Source of the DNA: F23-D06 sp947165685 | Lineage (GTDB): Bacteria; Bacteroidota; Bacteroidia; Bacteroidales; WCHB1-69 | Direction of reading: 5' to 3' | Assembly: GCA_947165685.1 (NCBI GenBank) | Contig: CAMVBK010000067.1 | Span: 1-14,986, forward strand | DNA: 14,986 bases | In this document: in pieces, positions 6,121 through 13,022 of the stretch | Position numbering within the stretch: position 1 is the stretch's first letter | Layout of the letters: the number at the start of each line of letters is the position of its first letter | The notes under the pieces: generated by a model | Seen by the model: only the letters and a program-made list of their open reading frames with translations | Database searches by the model: none | What the model was told of the DNA's origin: nothing | Translations under genes and position numbers: made by a program

Positions 6121-7131
6121 ATGTCAACATACATCCTCGGAATAGAATCCTCATGCGACGACACGTCGGCGGCGGTGATCGAGAACAACGTCATCCTGTC
6201 GAACGTGATTGCCAGCCAGAAAATCCACGCGGAATACGGCGGCGTGGTGCCGGAGCTCGCCTCGCGGGCGCACCAGCAGAACATCATCCCGGTGATCGAC
6301 ACAGCGTTGAAGCGCGCCGGTGTCGCCAAGGAGCAGCTGTCGGCCATTGCGTTCACCAATGGTCCGGGCTTGCTGGGCTCGCTCTTGGTGGGCAACTCCT
6401 TCGCCAAGGCGATGGCCTACACGCTGCAGATCCCGCTCGTGCAGGTCAACCACCTGCAGGCGCATGTCCTGGCGCATTTCCTTGACAAGCCTGGCCAGGA
6501 GAAACCGAAACCGCGCTTCCCGTTCCTCTGCCTCACCGTGTCGGGCGGGCACACGCTGCTGCTGAAGGTGAACGACTACTTCGACATGGAGAAGCTCGGC
6601 GGCACCATCGACGACGCGGCGGGTGAGGCCTTCGACAAGGCCGCCAAGATCCTCGGACTGCCGTACCCTGGCGGACCGGTCATCGACAAATATGCCAAGG
6701 AGGGCGACCCGAAGCGGTTCCAGTTCGCTATCGCGCACATCCCCGGCCTCGACTACAGCTTCAGCGGGCTCAAGACCTCGTTCCTCTACTTTGTGCGCGA
6801 CAACCTCAAGGAGAACCCAAACTTCATTGAAGAAAACCTCCCCGACCTGTGCGCATCCATGCAGTATGCCATTGTCAAGTCGCTGACCGACAAGGTGAAG
6901 AAGGCCTTCAAAGAGTGCGACTGCCAAGATTTGGTGCTGGCGGGCGGCGTTTCGGCCAACTCCGGTCTGCGCGATGCCATGAGCGACCTGGCGCGCCGCT
7001 ATCATCGCAACATCTTTTTGCCGCCCTTGGACCTCACCACCGACAATGCCGCGATGGTTGCGGTGTGCGGGTATTTCAAGTACCAGAAGGGCGAGTTCGT
7101 GGGGTATGATGTGGCGCCGTACAGTAGTTAG
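6121..7131 (+). CDS. tsaD: tRNA N6-adenosine threonylcarbamoyltransferase TsaD
   Basis: TsaD transfers the threonylcarbamoyl group from TC-AMP to A37 of ANN-decoding tRNAs, making t6A, with TsaB and TsaE as partners in bacteria. At 336 residues it matches the family length (about 337 in E. coli). Diagnostic segments are GIESSCDDTSAAV (7-19), EYGGVVPELASRAH (38-51), the metal-binding NHLQAH (His111 and His115), GGTIDDAAGEAFDKAAK, DYSFSGLKTS, GGVSANSGLR and the C-terminal metal aspartate in TDNAAM (Asp308). All expected metal ligands are present. No Shine-Dalgarno site is visible before the ATG. The nearest upstream features are the hairpin element and AAAAGTC repeat, so it is not tightly coupled to ispG. 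TsaB and TsaE are not in the window. Confidence 0.97.
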   Translation: MSTYILGIESSCDDTSAAVIENNVILSNVIASQKIHAEYGGVVPELASRAHQQNIIPVIDTALKRAGVAKEQLSAIAFTNGPGLLGSLLVGNSFAKAMAYTLQIPLVQVNHLQAHVLAHFLDKPGQEKPKPRFPFLCLTVSGGHTLLLKVNDYFDMEKLGGTIDDAAGEAFDKAAKILGLPYPGGPVIDKYAKEGDPKRFQFAIAHIPGLDYSFSGLKTSFLYFVRDNLKENPNFIEENLPDLCASMQYAIVKSLTDKVKKAFKECDCQDLVLAGGVSANSGLRDAMSDLARRYHRNIFLPPLDLTTDNAAMVAVCGYFKYQKGEFVGYDVAPYSS

Positions 7132-7133
7132 GG

Positions 7134-7205
7134 TAGTGAGTTTAGTGAGTTTAGTATGTTTAGTAAGTTTAGTAAGTTTAGTAAGTTTAGTAAGTTTAGT
7201 GGTTT
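7134..7205. repeat. 9-bp tandem array, eight units TAGTRAGTT
   Basis: Eight contiguous nonamers fill nearly the whole spacer between the tsaD stop (7129-7131) and the ATG at 7207: TAGTGAGTT twice, TAGTATGTT once, TAGTAAGTT four times, TAGTGGTTT once. In the reading frame of the downstream gene the units read as repeated F-S-K with no stop, and the variant third unit supplies an in-frame ATG at 7156. Copy-number change in steps of nine would keep that frame. Confidence 0.95.
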
Positions 7206-7206
7206 A

Positions 7207-7917
7207 ATGTTACATCCGAATACTATTCTTTTCGATTTTTTGAAGGAACTGATTCCCAACAACAACCGGGAGTGGTTCAAGGCGCATCGCGAGATGTACG
7301 ATGCGGCGTGGGCACAGTTTAACGTATTGGTTGACAATGTGATATCCGCTATCGGCGCGTTTGACGACACTGTGGCAGGGCTGACGGCGAAGGAGTGCAC
7401 CTACCGCATCTACCGCGATATTCGTTTCTCACCCGACAAGACCCCGTACAAGGGGCATTTGGGGGCCTATATCAACCAATACGGCAAGAAGGCCTACTGG
7501 GGCGGCTACTACATCCAGATCGAGCCGGAGCAGGTGATGCTGGCCTCGGGCGTGTGGTGGCTTCCTACGAAGGAGATGCACGCGCTGCGACTGGCTATTG
7601 CAGAACAAATATCTGATTATGAGCAGATTGTAGAGAATCCCGCATTCAAGAAGGTGGTGAAGCAGATCGGTCAGGACCACTACAAGCGGTTGCCGAACGG
7701 GTTGCCGAAGGATACCCCGCACCCCGAGTACTTGATGTGCAAGGACTACGCCATGTCATGTATGTTGAAACCTGGGGAAATCTGCCGAGATGACTACGCG
7801 CAGCGGATTGCGGGCGTTTTCAAGGTGATGAAGCCCCTCAACGACTTCCTCAGCGAGAACATCCTTATCAATATGGAGGAGTTGGAGACGATGAAGAGTG
7901 TGGTGAAGTTTGTGTAG
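7207..7917 (+). CDS. DUF2461 family protein (TIGR02453-like)
   Basis: The 236-residue soluble protein belongs to a conserved family of unknown biochemical function found in bacteria and some fungi. Family-like segments are NNNREWFKAHREMYD (18-32 from ATG 7207), RIYRDIRFSPDKTPYK followed by HLGAY, and GGYYIQIEP with ASGVWWLP. No signal peptide or membrane segment is visible. The ATG at 7207 is chosen because the family normally begins shortly before an F..L motif, as here (MLHPNTILFDFL). An alternative in-frame ATG at 7156 would add 17 residues made of F-S-K repeats translated from the 9-bp array. No promoter box is clear, so expression may depend on read-through from tsaD. I assign no function. 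Confidence 0.85.
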   Translation: MLHPNTILFDFLKELIPNNNREWFKAHREMYDAAWAQFNVLVDNVISAIGAFDDTVAGLTAKECTYRIYRDIRFSPDKTPYKGHLGAYINQYGKKAYWGGYYIQIEPEQVMLASGVWWLPTKEMHALRLAIAEQISDYEQIVENPAFKKVVKQIGQDHYKRLPNGLPKDTPHPEYLMCKDYAMSCMLKPGEICRDDYAQRIAGVFKVMKPLNDFLSENILINMEELETMKSVVKFV

Positions 7918-7967
7918 TCCGATTTCAGGTCGCTCGACGGAAGAAAACGAAGTGATTTGTCCAAAAA

Positions 7968-7973
7968 AGAGGA
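7968..7973 (+). promoter_or_regulatory. Purine-rich ribosome binding site before the hotdog gene
   Basis: AGAGGA lies four bases before ATG 7978, one of the few Shine-Dalgarno-like sequences in this window. It supports ATG 7978 over the in-frame TTG at 7957, which lies upstream of it. Confidence 0.45.
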
Positions 7974-7977
7974 AAAG

Positions 7978-8337
7978 ATGCTTGAACATGAATTGTACGA
8001 GATAGAACGATGCGACGGCAGCGGTTTCACCCTCAGATTGTTGCCAGGAAGCGCGATTTACGAGGGGCATTTTCCCGGCAATCCCGTCACGCCGGGAGTC
8101 TGCCAGGTGGGCATTGTGCAGGAGTTGCTGCAACGTTTGCGTGGCGTTCTTCTGACATTGCGGGAGGTGAAAAACCTTAAGTTTGTCGATGTGTTGCGCC
8201 CGGAACCGGATGTCTTTCCGACTGTTTTGTTCGACCAGGTTGTTGAAAATGGTAATCTTCTGTCGGTCAAGGGGGTGATTGGGGTAGGGGAGCGGGTTCT
8301 CACGAAATTCTCACTTGTTTTCGGAAAAGAGTCATGA
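7978..8337 (+). CDS. FabZ-like hotdog-fold protein (3-hydroxyacyl-ACP dehydratase family)
   Basis: The 119-residue protein has the FabZ/FabA signature GHFPGNPVTPG (30-40), including the active-site histidine His31, and the length expected for a single hotdog domain. In true FabZ a catalytic glutamate follows in PGV..VEA; here the aligned position is Gly45 (PGVCQVGIVQE), although Glu49 is close by. It therefore binds acyl-ACP or acyl-CoA by family resemblance, but dehydration is uncertain. Similar small hotdog proteins sit beside family 2 glycosyltransferases in aryl polyene, flexirubin and related lipid loci of Bacteroidota. Here its TGA (8335-8337) overlaps the ATG of exactly such a glycosyltransferase, implying translational coupling. 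The ketosynthase, ACP and acyltransferase genes of such loci are not in the window. Confidence 0.8.
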   Translation: MLEHELYEIERCDGSGFTLRLLPGSAIYEGHFPGNPVTPGVCQVGIVQELLQRLRGVLLTLREVKNLKFVDVLRPEPDVFPTVLFDQVVENGNLLSVKGVIGVGERVLTKFSLVFGKES

Positions 8338-9107
8338 GCACGGAACTGCAAGAATATTTCGATCGGGAGCGCGTGTGCGTCATCGTGCCGACCTACAATA
8401 ACGAGGGCACCATTGCCGACGTGCTCCGGCGTGTTCGCGCCTACACCCGCAACATCATCGTGGTGAATGACGGCAGTACGCCCGAGACCATGGCGGCTCT
8501 CCGCTCAATGGGTTCGGAAATGCCTGATATTGTGGATTATGCGCCGAATCGGGGAAAAGGTTACGCTTTGATGCAGGGCTTCCGGCGGGCACTTGAGCGC
8601 GGCTACCGTTACGCCGTCACCCTCGATTCCGATGGGCAGCACTATCCGGAGGACATACCCGTCATCATGGACTGTCATAGTGGGAATCCGGACGCGCTTG
8701 TGGTGGGAGCACGCAATCTCACCGCTGATAATATGCCTTCCAAGAACACCTTTGCGAACAAGTTCTCTAACTTTTGGTTCCGTCTGCAGACGGGCATTCC
8801 GTTGGAGGACACGCAGAGCGGCTATCGTCTTTATCCGTTGGAGCAAATCAATTTGCGTTGGCCGATCACCCCACGCTACGAGGCCGAGTTAGAGCTTTTG
8901 GTCTTCTCCGCCTGGCGCGGCGTGCCGGTGGTCTCGGTGCCGGTGCGCGTCTATTACCCGCCGGCAGAGGAGCGGGTGAGCCATTTCCGCCCGTTTCGCG
9001 ACTTCTTCCGCATCTCCGTGCTGAACTCCGTCCTCACTTTCGGGACGTTGCTCTACTACCTGCCGGTGAAGATGTTGAGAAAACTGACATCAAGTCTGAA
9101 GAGATAG
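8334..9107 (+). CDS. Family 2 glycosyltransferase (dolichyl-phosphate mannose synthase-like)
   Basis: The 257-residue GT-A fold enzyme probably transfers a sugar from a nucleotide donor to a lipid or polyprenyl phosphate at the inner membrane. It shows VCVIVPTYNNEGTI (14-27), VVNDGST (43-49), the RGKGYALMQGF stretch (73-83), the metal-binding LDSDGQH (97-103, Asp98 and Asp100) and DTQSGYRLYP (159-168), all typical of the DPM1/GtrB-like branch. The C-terminal section (about 226-246) is hydrophobic and may bind the membrane, but there is no multi-span GtrB-type domain. The start overlaps the hotdog stop by 4 bp (ATGA), so the two proteins are probably made together. Acceptor and donor cannot be read from the sequence. 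Confidence 0.9.
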   Translation: MSTELQEYFDRERVCVIVPTYNNEGTIADVLRRVRAYTRNIIVVNDGSTPETMAALRSMGSEMPDIVDYAPNRGKGYALMQGFRRALERGYRYAVTLDSDGQHYPEDIPVIMDCHSGNPDALVVGARNLTADNMPSKNTFANKFSNFWFRLQTGIPLEDTQSGYRLYPLEQINLRWPITPRYEAELELLVFSAWRGVPVVSVPVRVYYPPAEERVSHFRPFRDFFRISVLNSVLTFGTLLYYLPVKMLRKLTSSLKR

Positions 9108-9306
9108 GCGTTATTGGCCCGTTGCTTTCGTAGTATAATCACAGCACGCGAGTGCCGCTGTGCGACTCCGTTGTCTTTGGCAGGAGTATTTCAGACAGCG
9201 TTACACCCGCTTCAGACCCGTTTATTTCCGTTTCAGCCCCATTCCGCATTGTCACCTGCCGGAACAATCCTACTTTCGCGGCCTGAAAAAAGAAGACAAC
9301 GGAAAA
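9108..9306. other. 199-bp spacer before the export operon
   Basis: No gene is supported here, although the tolC frame is open back to 9160 and codes for an arginine-rich, signal-less stretch. A small hairpin GCAC/GTGC with loop GCGA lies at 9144-9155 without a T tract. TATAAT at 9134-9139 and a near-match TGTCTTTG at 9172-9179 are possible promoter elements. Neither is convincing for this phylum. The operon's promoter is expected in this spacer. Confidence 0.4.
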
Positions 9307-10773
9307 ATGAAAAAAGTGAATGTGACCATTTGGATGGCGACCCTGTTTTGGGTGTTCCCCTTCGCACAGGCGCAGCAGACCTTGAGTTTAGAGGACTGTC
9401 GTCGGCTCGCCGCCGAATCCAACAATCGGTTGAAAATTGCCGAGGAGAAAGTGGAGGAGACGGACGCCCTGAAGGGAGCGGCCATCGCGAATTTTTTCCC
9501 GAAAATCACGGTGAACGGGACATACAACTGGAACCAGAAGAGCATCGCCCTGCTCAGCGACGAGCAGCAGCATTCCATCAACACCATGGGCACCACGATG
9601 ATGGAGTCCTACAACACTTCGGTTGAGGATTTTGCGGAAAGGCTCTCGCAGGTGGACCCGCGGATTGGGCAGGCGCTGTTGGATGCATACGGTTCCGTGA
9701 GCCCCGAGGCGATGCTGAACGACATGGGACATCAAATCACCGATGCCTTCAATATTGATATGACCCACGTCTTTGCTGGGGCGGTCACGGTATCGGAGCC
9801 CGTCTATATGGGCGGTAAAGTCCGCGCCCTCTATCAGCTCTCCAAACTGTCGAACGAGGCGGCCAAGCTCCAGGTTGACAAGCAGAAGGAGGAACTGATG
9901 ATTCAGGTCGATGAGGCCTACTGGCGGGTGGTTTCCCTGCAGCACAAGTGGGAACTGGCGCGGCAGTATTGCGCCCTGCTCGACACGCTGAGCCACAACG
10001 TGGATATCATGCTGGAAGAGGGTGTGGCCACACCGAGCGACGCGACCAAGGTCAGGGTGAAGCTGAACGAGGCACAGATGAGCCTCACCAAAGCGGAAAA
10101 CGGTCTGGCCCTCTCGAAAATGGCCCTCTACCAGCTTTGCGGTCTCGATTTGCGCGGCGATTACCGCGTTGCGGAGGACAACACTGTGCGGCAGTTCTTG
10201 CCCGAAGCCTCGCTCGACATGCAGCAGGTGTGGGACAACCGCACGGAAATCAAGCTGTTGGAGCTCGGCGACCAACTGGCCCGCACCAATGTGCGCATCG
10301 CCACCTCCGGGCTGCTGCCGAATGTGGCCGTCAGTGGCTCCTATCTCGTGAGCAATCCCAACCTCCTCAACGGCTACCAGAACAAGTTCGGCGGCATGTT
10401 CACCGCCGGCGTGGTCGTCAACATCCCCATCTGCCACGTCAACGACATCTACGCGGTGAAGGCTGCCAGGCACCGTCGCAACCAGGTGCAATACGAGCTG
10501 GAAGAGGCGAAAGGCATGATTGAGCTGCAGGTGAACAAGCTGAACTACGAGTTGGTGGTGGCCAACAAGAAATTAGCGCAGGCACAGAGCAACCTGGAAA
10601 ACGCCGAGGAGAATCTGCGGCTGGCCGACGAGTCGTTTGAGGCGGGCGTGATCAGCAGTAGCGACCTGATGGCCGCCCAGACCGCCTGGCTCAGTGCCAA
10701 GTCGGAGGTGGTAGATGCGGAAATCGAAACGCGGATGGACTATCTTTACCTCCAGCAGGCGTTGGGCAGATAA
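9307..10773 (+). CDS. TolC-family outer membrane efflux protein
   Basis: The 488-residue protein is the outer membrane channel of a tripartite exporter. A signal peptide (MKK, hydrophobic core, cleavage probably after the AQA at 20-22) is followed by the TolC-typical opening LSLEDCRRLAAESN and two long helical repeats. The segments PVYMGGKVRALYQLSKL and the C-terminal ENLRLADESFEAGVISSSDL (F..G..S..D pattern) are characteristic. Repeated Q/E/A-rich coiled-coil stretches form the periplasmic tunnel. The frame is open back to 9160, but only ATG 9307 gives a signal peptide. It is first in a run with the HlyD protein and two ABC-2 permeases. Confidence 0.93.
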   Translation: MKKVNVTIWMATLFWVFPFAQAQQTLSLEDCRRLAAESNNRLKIAEEKVEETDALKGAAIANFFPKITVNGTYNWNQKSIALLSDEQQHSINTMGTTMMESYNTSVEDFAERLSQVDPRIGQALLDAYGSVSPEAMLNDMGHQITDAFNIDMTHVFAGAVTVSEPVYMGGKVRALYQLSKLSNEAAKLQVDKQKEELMIQVDEAYWRVVSLQHKWELARQYCALLDTLSHNVDIMLEEGVATPSDATKVRVKLNEAQMSLTKAENGLALSKMALYQLCGLDLRGDYRVAEDNTVRQFLPEASLDMQQVWDNRTEIKLLELGDQLARTNVRIATSGLLPNVAVSGSYLVSNPNLLNGYQNKFGGMFTAGVVVNIPICHVNDIYAVKAARHRRNQVQYELEEAKGMIELQVNKLNYELVVANKKLAQAQSNLENAEENLRLADESFEAGVISSSDLMAAQTAWLSAKSEVVDAEIETRMDYLYLQQALGR

Positions 10774-10826
10774 AACATGTGGAAATATAGATTTTTTGAT
10801 AGTAAATAATTAATTGTCAATAAAAT
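10774..10826. other. AT-rich 53-bp spacer between tolC-type and hlyD-type genes
   Basis: The spacer is far more AT-rich than its surroundings. An imperfect inverted repeat, TTGATA (10796-10801) with TGTCAA (10815-10820), flanks an AATTAATT core. It may hold a leader or a secondary promoter for the distal part of the operon. No clear TAnnTTTG box or terminator is seen. Confidence 0.35.
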
Positions 10827-11813
10827 ATGGAAACAACAAAACGAAATTTATGGATAGGGATCGGGGTGGTAATCGCTGTGGTGGCCATCGTCGCCCTGAT
10901 TGGAATCATCGCCCTGCGCCCGGAGCCGGAACTACTGACGGGTGAGGTGGAAGCCAACGAATACCGGGTCTCCAACAAGGTGCCGGGTCGCGTGGACACG
11001 TTTTACGTGCATGAGTCCCAGCGCGTGAAAGCCGGCGACACCTTGGTCTATATCAGCAGTCCCGAGGTGGATGCGAAGTTGACGCAGGCCAAGGCGGCGC
11101 GTGCGGCGGCCAGCGCCCAAAGCAGCAAGGCCGCCAACGGTGCGCGCCAGCAGCAGATTGCCTCCGCGTATGAGATGTGGCAGAAGGCGAAGGCCGGTGT
11201 CGATATTGCCAAGAAGTCCTACGACCGCGTGCAGGCGTTGTACGACAAGAGTGTGGTTTCGGCGCAGAAGCGCGACGAGGCCGAGGCGCAGTATAAGGCT
11301 GCCGTGGCCACCGCCAACGCCGCGAAGGAGCAGTACGAGATGGCTCGCGAGGGGGCGCAGAACGAAGACAAAATGGCCGCCAACGCCCTGGTTATGCAGG
11401 CTTCCGGCGCAGTCTCCGAAGTGGAGGCCTACATCCACGATCGCTTCCTCGTGGCTCCGTGCGACGGCGAGGTGGCGGAAATCTACCCCAAACGTTCCGA
11501 ACTCGTGGGCACCGGCTCGCCCGTGATGTCCATCCTCGACATGAGCGATGTCTGGTTCACCTTCAGCGTGCGCGAGGACCTGCTCCAAGGCCTGTCCGTC
11601 GGACAAGACGTGGAAGTGCGGATTCCGGCGTTGGGAGACCAGACCTACAAGGCAAAGGTCACCACGGTCAGGGCCATGGCCTCCTATGCCACCTGGCGCG
11701 CCACCAAGACCAACGGACAGTACGACGTCAAGAGCTTTGATGTCAAGATGGTGCCTGTGGGCGAGATTCCCGGCCTGCGACCCGGCATGACCGTTATCCT
11801 GCAGCAACGCTAA
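10827..11813 (+). CDS. HlyD/EmrA-type membrane fusion protein (YbhG-like)
   Basis: The 328-residue periplasmic adaptor links the inner membrane permeases to the TolC channel. One N-terminal membrane anchor (about 8-30) is followed by a half-lipoyl/barrel-sandwich segment (about 45-80: VSNKVPGRVDTFYV, VKAGDTLV) and a long alanine- and lysine-rich coiled-coil hairpin (about 82-200). The second lipoyl half follows (about 207-237: APCDGEVAEIYPKRSELV), and then a beta-barrel region ending GLRPGMTVILQQR. The segment YATWRATKTNGQYDVKSF (287-304) resembles Bacteroidota YbhG-like adaptors. It lies 18 bp before the first permease, indicating one operon. Confidence 0.93.
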   Translation: METTKRNLWIGIGVVIAVVAIVALIGIIALRPEPELLTGEVEANEYRVSNKVPGRVDTFYVHESQRVKAGDTLVYISSPEVDAKLTQAKAARAAASAQSSKAANGARQQQIASAYEMWQKAKAGVDIAKKSYDRVQALYDKSVVSAQKRDEAEAQYKAAVATANAAKEQYEMAREGAQNEDKMAANALVMQASGAVSEVEAYIHDRFLVAPCDGEVAEIYPKRSELVGTGSPVMSILDMSDVWFTFSVREDLLQGLSVGQDVEVRIPALGDQTYKAKVTTVRAMASYATWRATKTNGQYDVKSFDVKMVPVGEIPGLRPGMTVILQQR

Positions 11814-11831
11814 CCGTAAAACCGTCGCATC

Positions 11832-13001
11832 ATGTTGAAGAGAATCGTGAACTCGCTCGGCCGGGAGCTGCGGATGTTGCGTCAGCGTCCGCGTTACCTG
11901 ATCCTGCTGACTGCCGGAATCTTGTTCAGCTACGTTTTCTTCCTGACGTTCATGCACGAAGGTCAGCCGGAGAACCTGCCTATCGCGGTGGTTGATCACG
12001 ACGGCAGCTATCTGTCGCGGCGGCTCTGCCACGAGCTGAATGCCACGCAGGGGGTCGATGTCGTGGCCGTCTATGACACGCACCGCGAGGCCCGCGAGGC
12101 GATGCAGCGGCAGGAAATCTTCGCCTTCATCGAAATTCCCGCAGGCACCTATTCGGCGATGCTCGACTTCAAGGCTCCGCATCTCGCCCTCTACAGCAAC
12201 AATGCCTACCTGCTGTCGGGAACGCTGAGCTACAAGACCCTCAGCACCATCGGGAAACTGGCTTCCGCCGCCGTGCAGCGCGAGGTGCTGCGGAAAAAGG
12301 GCTTGTCTGAAACACAGATTATGGGTATGCTGCAGCCCGTGGAAATCGACGCGCACCTCATCAGCAACCCGTGGGGCAGCTATCTTCCCTACGTCCTCAC
12401 CACCATGCTGCCCGGCATTATCGGTGTAATGATTCTTCTTTTTACTATCTATATAATAACCAATGAGCTGAAATACAATACTTACAGTGTTTGGTTAGAG
12501 ACGGCCAACGGTGACATGCTTAGTGCCCTGCTCGGAAAACTGTTGCCCTACACCTTCTGGTTCATCCTGTTGGGCATCGTGGGAAACATCGTGATGTTCG
12601 GGTTCTGCCATTTTGTGTGCCGGGGGAGCTTCCTTGCCCTGTCGGTCACCCTACTGCTGTTCATCCTTGCCATGCAGGCCATGGGCGTGTTCATTTCGGG
12701 GCTTATTCCCAACCAGCACCTCGCCGTCAGTGTGGGCGGCATCTACGGAATGCTCTCCTTCTCGATGGCCGGCTTTTCCTATCCCGTCGATAGTATGCCT
12801 CCTGCGCTGCAAGCCCTCAGCTACATCTTTCCGCTGCGGCACCACTATCTCGCCTACGCCAAGATTGCCCTTTTCGGCGGCACATTCACCGACTACTGGC
12901 CGCATCTCTGCCTGTTGCTGCTCTTTCTCGTCCCGGGCCTGATGGGTGGGTTGTTGTTGGCCCGGAAGAGTGTCGCGAACAGTTGTCGAACTTCCTTGTA
13001 A
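11832..13001 (+). CDS. ABC-2 type transporter permease, copy 1
   Basis: The 389-residue inner membrane protein has the ABC-2 (PF12698-like) plan: one N-terminal span (about 22-41), a periplasmic domain (about 45-185) and a C-terminal bundle of about five spans from residue 186, including the conserved SYPVDSMPPALQ and FPLRHHYL segments near the last loop. Its extracytoplasmic start, LPIAVVDHDGS with SRR and LNAT, closely parallels residues 59-82 of the next gene, so the two are paralogues. It probably forms half of a heterodimeric permease working with the HlyD and TolC proteins. No ATP-binding subunit is encoded here, and this protein has no Walker motifs. The exported substrate is unknown. 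Confidence 0.9.
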   Translation: MLKRIVNSLGRELRMLRQRPRYLILLTAGILFSYVFFLTFMHEGQPENLPIAVVDHDGSYLSRRLCHELNATQGVDVVAVYDTHREAREAMQRQEIFAFIEIPAGTYSAMLDFKAPHLALYSNNAYLLSGTLSYKTLSTIGKLASAAVQREVLRKKGLSETQIMGMLQPVEIDAHLISNPWGSYLPYVLTTMLPGIIGVMILLFTIYIITNELKYNTYSVWLETANGDMLSALLGKLLPYTFWFILLGIVGNIVMFGFCHFVCRGSFLALSVTLLLFILAMQAMGVFISGLIPNQHLAVSVGGIYGMLSFSMAGFSYPVDSMPPALQALSYIFPLRHHYLAYAKIALFGGTFTDYWPHLCLLLLFLVPGLMGGLLLARKSVANSCRTSL

Positions 13002-13022
13002 AACAATAATACACAAAAGATT

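Noticed and set aside
9134..9139. TATAAT as a sigma-70 -10 box for the export operon
   Set aside because: Bacteroidota primary promoters use TAnnTTTG rather than TATAAT, and no suitable -35 partner is visible at 17 bp. It is recorded only in the spacer description.
9388..10491. 367-codon minus-strand open frame opposite the tolC gene
   Set aside because: Fully contained in a confident TolC gene, with no motif or start context.
10741..10748. TATCTTTA within the tolC 3' end as a promoter for the hlyD gene
   Set aside because: The final G of the TAnnTTTG consensus is missing, and the downstream genes fit one operon.
10932..12356. 474-codon minus-strand open frame across the hlyD and permease 1 genes
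   Set aside because: It spans two confident + strand genes and their spacer, has a low-complexity Gly/His/Leu-rich composition, and shows no motif.
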